This document shows positions 59,306-64,000 of a stretch of DNA of 64,000 nucleotides, piece after piece. The stretch's first letter is position 1; every line of letters starts with the position of its first letter. This DNA is from a bacterium (GTDB lineage: Bacteria; Auribacterota; UBA6266): assembly GCA_023228325.1 (NCBI GenBank), contig JALOBK010000001.1, positions 1,589,549 to 1,653,548 of the forward strand, in the 5' to 3' direction. The translations under genes were made by a program, and so were the position numbers. Below the pieces are notes generated by a model. The model had not been told where the DNA came from. It ran no database searches and saw only the letters and a list, made by a program, of their open reading frames with translations.

Positions 59306-60438
59306 GAAAGTATCTGGAAAACGTTAAAAATGTGACGCTTAAAATCGGGACCAATGTCCTGACGGATTCATGCGGCAGGATACAGAAGAACATTATATCT
59401 TCGATTGCGCGCCAGGTTTGCGCAATAAGAGAAAAAGGCGTCAATGTCATGATTATAAGCTCGGGCGCCATAGCGGCGGGAAGATGGAAATTAGAATTTG
59501 GCAGTAAGGAGTTGACACTCAGACAGAAACAGGCGGCGGCCGCGGTGGGCCAGACACAGTTAATGAGATATTATGAAGATGCTTTTGCCGAAAAAGGGAT
59601 TGTTGCGGCGCAGGTATTATTGACCGATGACGGTTTATCCGACAGAAAACGCCAGTTGAACGCAAAAAACACTTTATTAACGCTTATCGAAAAAAAAGCG
59701 GTGCCTATCATCAACGAGAATGATACGGTTTCCGTTGAGGAAATCAAGTTCGGCGATAATGACAGGCTTTCTGCGCTGGTTGCCCAGATGACGGGAAGTG
59801 AATTGCTTATATTATTGACAGATACCGACGGCTTGATGGATAAAGACCCCAAAGTGGAAAAGAACGCAAAGTGTATCAGTATTGTAAACAGCATAGACGC
59901 GGGGATAGAGAGGATTTGCGGCAAAAAAGGGTCATCCCTTTCAACCGGGGGGATGTATTCAAAGATTCAGGCCGCCAGGATGGTTGTGACTGCGGGAGAG
60001 TTTGCGGTTATAGCTAATGGAAAAAGAGAAAATATTATTTCAGATATCCTTTCCGGTAAAGATGCAGGAACTCTATTTCTGCCGTTGCGGCACAAAATGA
60101 AGGGGAAGAAACGCTGGATAGCTCATTTTAAACGTTCGTCCGGGTTCCTGGTTATAGATGCCGGCGCGGTTCTCGCATTAAGGGAGAAGGGAAAGAGCCT
60201 TCTTGCCTCCGGTATTATATCAGCGAAGGGTGATTTTTCGGCCGGGGATATTATAATTTTAAGGGATGAGAAGGGAAATGATATAGGAAAAGGGCAGATA
60301 AATTATTCTTCCGGCAATATAAAAAAGATAACCGGGTTAAAAACATCCCAAATCAAAGCTGTTTTAAGCGGAAAAGTGCTTGATGAGGTAGTCCACCGGA
60401 ATAATATGGTTATATACGGCGAAACACGGGGAAAATAA
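59302..60438 (+). CDS. proB: Glutamate 5-kinase
   Basis: 378 residues. First enzyme of proline synthesis. KIGTNVLTDSCGRIQKNII, the SSGAIAAGR phosphate-binding motif and INENDTVSVEEIKFGDNDRL are diagnostic. A C-terminal PUA domain follows (about residues 275-365). The start overlaps obgE by 4 nt and the stop is 1 nt before proA. Confidence 0.97.
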   Translation: MRKYLENVKNVTLKIGTNVLTDSCGRIQKNIISSIARQVCAIREKGVNVMIISSGAIAAGRWKLEFGSKELTLRQKQAAAAVGQTQLMRYYEDAFAEKGIVAAQVLLTDDGLSDRKRQLNAKNTLLTLIEKKAVPIINENDTVSVEEIKFGDNDRLSALVAQMTGSELLILLTDTDGLMDKDPKVEKNAKCISIVNSIDAGIERICGKKGSSLSTGGMYSKIQAARMVVTAGEFAVIANGKRENIISDILSGKDAGTLFLPLRHKMKGKKRWIAHFKRSSGFLVIDAGAVLALREKGKSLLASGIISAKGDFSAGDIIILRDEKGNDIGKGQINYSSGNIKKITGLKTSQIKAVLSGKVLDEVVHRNNMVIYGETRGK

Positions 60439-60439
60439 A

Positions 60440-61708
60440 ATGCAGGGTTCCGGAAAAATAAAGGAATATGTGAAACAGCTGGCTGAACAGGCAAAAGATT
60501 CTTCAAGAAAACTTGCCTTAATGAGCGCGGACCATAAAAATAACCTGTTGAAGAACATTGCTGTTTCCATAAGAAAAAACAAAGAGATTATATCGGAAGC
60601 CAATAAAAAAGACATTAAAGAAGCGGAAAAAGAAGGTTTATCGGGAGCATTGATCGACAGGCTCCTGCTGGATGGGAAAAGAATAGAGCAGATGGCGGGC
60701 GGATTAGAGGAAGTCGCGGCGTTGGATGATCCGGTGGGAAGAGTATTAAATAAAAAAACGAGGCCGAACGGGATGCAGATTTTTAAAATCAGTGTTCCAA
60801 TAGGTGTTATCGCTATTATATATGAATCCCGTCCCAATGTTACCTCTGATTCGGCCGGCCTGTGCATTAAAGCCGGGAATGCGGTAATATTAAAAGGCGG
60901 CAGGGAAGCTTTTCAGTCCAATAAATCCATCGCTGCCTGCATGAGAAAGGCTATAGCCGGTTGCGGAGGCCCTGAGAATATTATTCAATTTGTGGAAACA
61001 ACGGAAAGAAGCGCTGTCGCTGAAATGCTGAAATTAAATTCACTGATCGATCTGGTTATTCCGAGAGGCGGGGAAAGCCTGATAAAAGCGGTAACTGAAA
61101 TGTCAACAATACCGATTATCAAACATTATAAAGGCGTTTGCCATGTGTTTGTCGATAAAGACGCGGATTTAGATAAAGCCCTGAAGATTATCAGGAACGC
61201 GAAATGCCAGAGACCCGGTGTTTGCAATGCCATGGAAACACTGCTTGTTGATAATGCCATATCGGAGAAATTCCTTCCTTTGGCGGCGGATATGCTGAAG
61301 AAAGAAAAAGTAGAACTCAGGGGTTGTCCCCGGACAGTGAAAATATTGAAAGGGATTAAACAGGCCGCTGAAGATGACTGGTATGAGGAATACCTGGATT
61401 TGATTTTGTCAGTTAAAATCGTGGACGGAGTTGATGAAGCCGTAGAACATATCAACAAATACGGCTCCATGCATTCAGATGCCATTATTACCGAGAATCA
61501 GGCGTCCGCTTTGAAATTCTTGAACATGGTGGATTCTGCCGCTGTATATTTGAATGCGTCTACAAGGTTTACGGACGGAGGACAGTTTGGGATGGGCGCT
61601 GAAATAGGTATCAGCACCGACAAGATTCACGCCAGGGGTCCCATGGGTCTTGAAGAACTCAATACTTACAAATATGTGATTAAAGGTGATGGCCAGATTC
61701 GAGATTAG
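60440..61708 (+). CDS. proA: Gamma-glutamyl phosphate reductase
   Basis: 422 residues. Second enzyme of proline synthesis. The motifs IYESRPNVTSDSAGLCIKAG, VILKGGREA, PRGGESLI and the catalytic Cys in KCQRPGVCNAMETLLV are typical. ARGPMGLEELNTYKYVI closes the protein. It forms a proBA pair downstream of obgE. Confidence 0.97.
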   Translation: MQGSGKIKEYVKQLAEQAKDSSRKLALMSADHKNNLLKNIAVSIRKNKEIISEANKKDIKEAEKEGLSGALIDRLLLDGKRIEQMAGGLEEVAALDDPVGRVLNKKTRPNGMQIFKISVPIGVIAIIYESRPNVTSDSAGLCIKAGNAVILKGGREAFQSNKSIAACMRKAIAGCGGPENIIQFVETTERSAVAEMLKLNSLIDLVIPRGGESLIKAVTEMSTIPIIKHYKGVCHVFVDKDADLDKALKIIRNAKCQRPGVCNAMETLLVDNAISEKFLPLAADMLKKEKVELRGCPRTVKILKGIKQAAEDDWYEEYLDLILSVKIVDGVDEAVEHINKYGSMHSDAIITENQASALKFLNMVDSAAVYLNASTRFTDGGQFGMGAEIGISTDKIHARGPMGLEELNTYKYVIKGDGQIRD

Positions 61709-61713
61709 TGTTT

Positions 61714-62334
61714 ATGAAAACAGGTATTTTCGGCGGTTCTTTCGACCCCGTTCATAACGGACATATTGAAATTGCAAGGAAAGCTAAGAGCCTGTTTTCG
61801 CTTGACAGGATTTATTTTGTTCCGTGTTATATCCAGCCTATAAAAGGCCAGCCGGCTTCCGATGCGGAAGATAGGGTTGCCATGCTTGATATCGCCGTCA
61901 AAAATATAAAAGGTTTCAGTGTGTGTATGCGCGAAATAGAAAAAAAAGATGTGTCTTACACGATTGATACATTAAGATATATTAAAGCCGAAAACACAAA
62001 TGAAAAACTGTTTTTTATTTTAGGCGCTGATTCATTGAGCGGTATTATGTCGTGGAGAGAACCCGGGAGCTTTTCGGACCTGTGTGAATTTATCGTATAT
62101 CCCAGGAAGGGGTCGGATTCAGGGAAGATCGGGGATGCGCTGGTTAAAATTCCGGGACTCAGAGTCAATTTTATGGATGGAGGCGAAATAAACATATCGT
62201 CGTCTGTTATCCGCAGGCGGATTTCCGAAGGGAAAATCGATGAGATATCATGCCTGGATGAAGATGTAAAAAAGTATATTAAGGAAAGGAGACTTTACAG
62301 CATTGAAAAAAACGGCTTTAAAGGGAACTGTTAG
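61714..62334 (+). CDS. nadD: Nicotinate-nucleotide adenylyltransferase
   Basis: 206 residues from ATG 61714 (a GTG 6 bases upstream overlaps the proA stop). NAD biosynthesis. GIFGGSFDPVHNGHIEIARK contains the HxGH nucleotidyltransferase motif, and the C-terminal ISSSVIRRRISEGK is the ISSTxIR motif. It overlaps rsfS by 32 nt. Confidence 0.95.
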   Translation: MKTGIFGGSFDPVHNGHIEIARKAKSLFSLDRIYFVPCYIQPIKGQPASDAEDRVAMLDIAVKNIKGFSVCMREIEKKDVSYTIDTLRYIKAENTNEKLFFILGADSLSGIMSWREPGSFSDLCEFIVYPRKGSDSGKIGDALVKIPGLRVNFMDGGEINISSSVIRRRISEGKIDEISCLDEDVKKYIKERRLYSIEKNGFKGNC

Positions 62335-62677
62335 AAAGAGAAAGGCCAGTTCGCGTGAACTGGCTAATCTATGCGTGAAAATGGCGGAAGAAAGGAAAGC
62401 TTTTGATATAACGGTGATGAAAGTAAAGAATATCTCATCAATTGCGGATTATTTTGTTATCTGCTCCGGCAGGTCCGAGAAACACGTTGACGCAATAGGA
62501 GATTTCATAGAAAAAGAGCTTAAAGACAGGAATATCATCTGCCTAAGAAGCGAAGGCATAGGCAGTTCAAGATGGGTCGTAAAAGATTATGGTGATGTTA
62601 TAGTCCATATTTTCTACCATGAAATAAGACAGCGCTACAGCCTGGAGCGTTTGTGGGGAGATGCTGAGTTTTTATGA
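62303..62677 (+). CDS. rsfS: Ribosomal silencing factor RsfS
   Basis: 124 residues from a TTG start inside the end of nadD, with GGAG about 10 nt upstream. RsfS binds L14 and blocks subunit joining. The signature is DYFVICSGRSEKHVDAIGDF followed by GDVIVHIFYHEIRQRYSLER. The N-terminus is about 12 residues longer than usual, but no later start would keep the first helix. The stop overlaps the argS ATG (ATGA). Confidence 0.93.
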   Translation: MKKTALKGTVRKRKASSRELANLCVKMAEERKAFDITVMKVKNISSIADYFVICSGRSEKHVDAIGDFIEKELKDRNIICLRSEGIGSSRWVVKDYGDVIVHIFYHEIRQRYSLERLWGDAEFL

Positions 62678-64000
62678 AAATTGAATTGAAAGAAATAATA
62701 GCCGGGGCTATCCTCTCCTGTTACAGGGATCTTATCGGGAATGAGGAATGCCGGATACCGGAGAATATATCGGTTGATTTCGATGTCCCCAAAAACAGGG
62801 ACCATGGCGATTTGACCACCAACTTTGCGATGAAATACGCGTCTTCCGCGAAAAAGCGTCCGATTGAACTGTCCAGGATGATTTGTGATCGTGTTTCTTC
62901 CTCGGGCATTGAAGGGTTGAAAAAGATTGAACCGGCCGGGCCCGGTTTTATTAATGTTTTTTTGGAACATGAAGTTTTTTACAATGTCGTCCTGGAAGTG
63001 CTGGATAAGCGCGAGAAATATGCCGTTTCTGACACGGGCAGGGGAAGGAAAGTAATAATCGAGTTTGTCAGCGCTAATCCTACGGGCCCCCTTACGGTTG
63101 CCCACGGCAGACAGGCTGCGGTAGGCGACGCTCTGGCAAGATTGCTTGCTAATTCGGGCTGCGAGGTTTTCAGGGAATACTATCTCAATGACAGAGGCAG
63201 GCAGATAGAGATTCTCGGGAAATCATTGTATTCGAAGTATATGAAACTTTGCGGACGGGAATATCCTTTCCCCGATGACGGGTATAAAGGCTCTTATATA
63301 GATGATCTGGCAAAAAAACTTTATTCCGAAAAAGGGCCGGAGTTTTCCGGGATATCCGAAAAAACGATTGAATTCATGTGCGATTACGCTAAAAATAACA
63401 TCCTGGAATGGATTAAAAAAGATCTTGCGGATTTCAGTGTTGAATTTAATTCTTATTTCAGTGAAAAGAAGTTTTCAGAAACAGGAAAAGTCGAAAAAGC
63501 GATAAAATTACTTGAAAAAAAAGGACTCGTTTATGAAAAAGACGAGGCTATCTGGTTTAATTCGCGGAAATACGGTGATGACAAAGACAGGGTTATGGTT
63601 AAGAGCAGCGGCGAATGGACATATATAACACCCGATATCGCGTATCATAAGGATAAACTGGATAGAGGCTTCAACCTTTTGATAGATTTATGGGGTCCTG
63701 ATCACCACGGTTATATTCCGCGTATGAAAGCGGCGGTCCAGGCAATGGGATTTGATGCCGACTGCCTTAAAGTGGTAATAATCCAGCTGGCCACACTTTA
63801 CCAGGGAAAAAATAAACTTTCAATGTCTACGAGGCAGGGTGAGTTTATTTCTCTCAGAGAAGTAATGGATGAGGTTGGAATTGATGCCGCAAGATATTTC
63901 TTCCTGATGCTGAACACGGACAGCCATCTCGATTTTGACCTTGAACTGGCGAAAAAGAAATCGGCGGAAAATCCTGTGTATTATATCCAATACACGCATG
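62674..64000 (+). CDS. argS: Arginyl-tRNA synthetase (3' end outside window)
   Basis: The first 442 codons are visible. The gene starts at ATG 62674, overlapping the rsfS stop, and the frame stays open to the window end. Class I synthetase motifs: VSANPTGPLTVAHGRQAAVG contains the HIGH-like AHGR, and LSMSTRQGEFISL is the KMSKS-region variant MSTR. VPKNRDHGDLTTNFAM at the N-terminus is the additional ArgRS domain. The C-terminal anticodon-binding part is outside. Confidence 0.96.
   Translation, partial: MKIELKEIIAGAILSCYRDLIGNEECRIPENISVDFDVPKNRDHGDLTTNFAMKYASSAKKRPIELSRMICDRVSSSGIEGLKKIEPAGPGFINVFLEHEVFYNVVLEVLDKREKYAVSDTGRGRKVIIEFVSANPTGPLTVAHGRQAAVGDALARLLANSGCEVFREYYLNDRGRQIEILGKSLYSKYMKLCGREYPFPDDGYKGSYIDDLAKKLYSEKGPEFSGISEKTIEFMCDYAKNNILEWIKKDLADFSVEFNSYFSEKKFSETGKVEKAIKLLEKKGLVYEKDEAIWFNSRKYGDDKDRVMVKSSGEWTYITPDIAYHKDKLDRGFNLLIDLWGPDHHGYIPRMKAAVQAMGFDADCLKVVIIQLATLYQGKNKLSMSTRQGEFISLREVMDEVGIDAARYFFLMLNTDSHLDFDLELAKKKSAENPVYYIQYTH

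Noticed and set aside
1..64000. rRNA, tRNA or tmRNA genes
   Set aside because: I found no tRNA cloverleaf arms or rRNA signatures on either strand by reading; small RNAs could still be missed without a covariance-model search.

Overview
The window is one contiguous stretch of chromosome from a diderm (Gram-negative-type) bacterium. The main evidence is an LptD-like outer-membrane protein, a secretin, a lipoprotein, and a full exosortase/PEP-CTERM surface-protein system. G+C is moderate in the backbone (about 45-50% in the 60-base lines I counted by hand) and much lower (about 28-30%) in the polysaccharide and exosortase blocks. The order radical-SAM / DUF2344 / RNase G / L21 / L27 / Obg / ProB / ProA / NadD / RsfS / ArgS also occurs in Clostridia-like and several deep-branching lineages. 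Together with LptD, PEP-CTERM proteins and LacI-type control, it suggests an uncultured diderm phylum (Omnitrophota/Auribacterota/PVC-like). I cannot place it more exactly from the sequence alone. There are no rRNA or tRNA genes and no CRISPR array.

Layout. 1-4754: end of an unknown gene, a small membrane protein, a TMTC-like membrane/TPR protein and LptD. 4985-10400: nucleotide-sugar genes (UDP-glucose dehydrogenase, WbpA-like dehydrogenase, WbpP-like epimerase, WbpE-like aminotransferase) ending in a family-4 uracil-DNA glycosylase. 10408-21053: mixed housekeeping genes (TPR-PilZ, RidA, a secreted helical-repeat protein, PriA, ThyX, an aldose-epimerase-like protein, CarB). 21194-21853: first PEP-CTERM gene. 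22179-38926: extracellular polysaccharide locus (secretin, Wzz, tyrosine-kinase-like ATPase, Wzx, O-antigen-ligase-like protein, glycosyltransferases, GDP-fucose pathway, WecA-like initiator). 39232-42898: membrane protein, four-helix-bundle element, TPR lipoprotein, exosortase and EpsI. 43000-48818: six PEP-CTERM-type genes and one LacI-family regulator. 48905-64000: SAM hydrolase family, Pgi, zinc ribbon, orphan RnfG, the radical-SAM to RsfS housekeeping run, another PEP-CTERM gene (56750-57361), and the start of argS.

How it fits together. The polysaccharide locus has a Wzx/Wzy-type composition: WecA-like initiation, GT2/GT4/GT9 extension, Gmd/Fcl supplying GDP-fucose, flippase, polymerase/ligase, and Wzz plus kinase for chain length. 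Exosortase and EpsI would process small secreted proteins that carry C-terminal VPEP-helix-basic tails; this coupling of exosortases to EPS loci is known. The most notable pattern is regulatory. Five PEP-CTERM genes are preceded by strong promoters with palindromes centred on CG or ACGT, as expected for LacI/GalR-family operators. The palindromes fall into at least three different sequence types, two genes have paired sites 53 or 56 bp apart, and the two genes flanking lacI share exactly the same promoter-operator spacing. I infer that individual exosortase-anchored, probably carbohydrate-binding proteins are switched by different sugar-sensing repressors.
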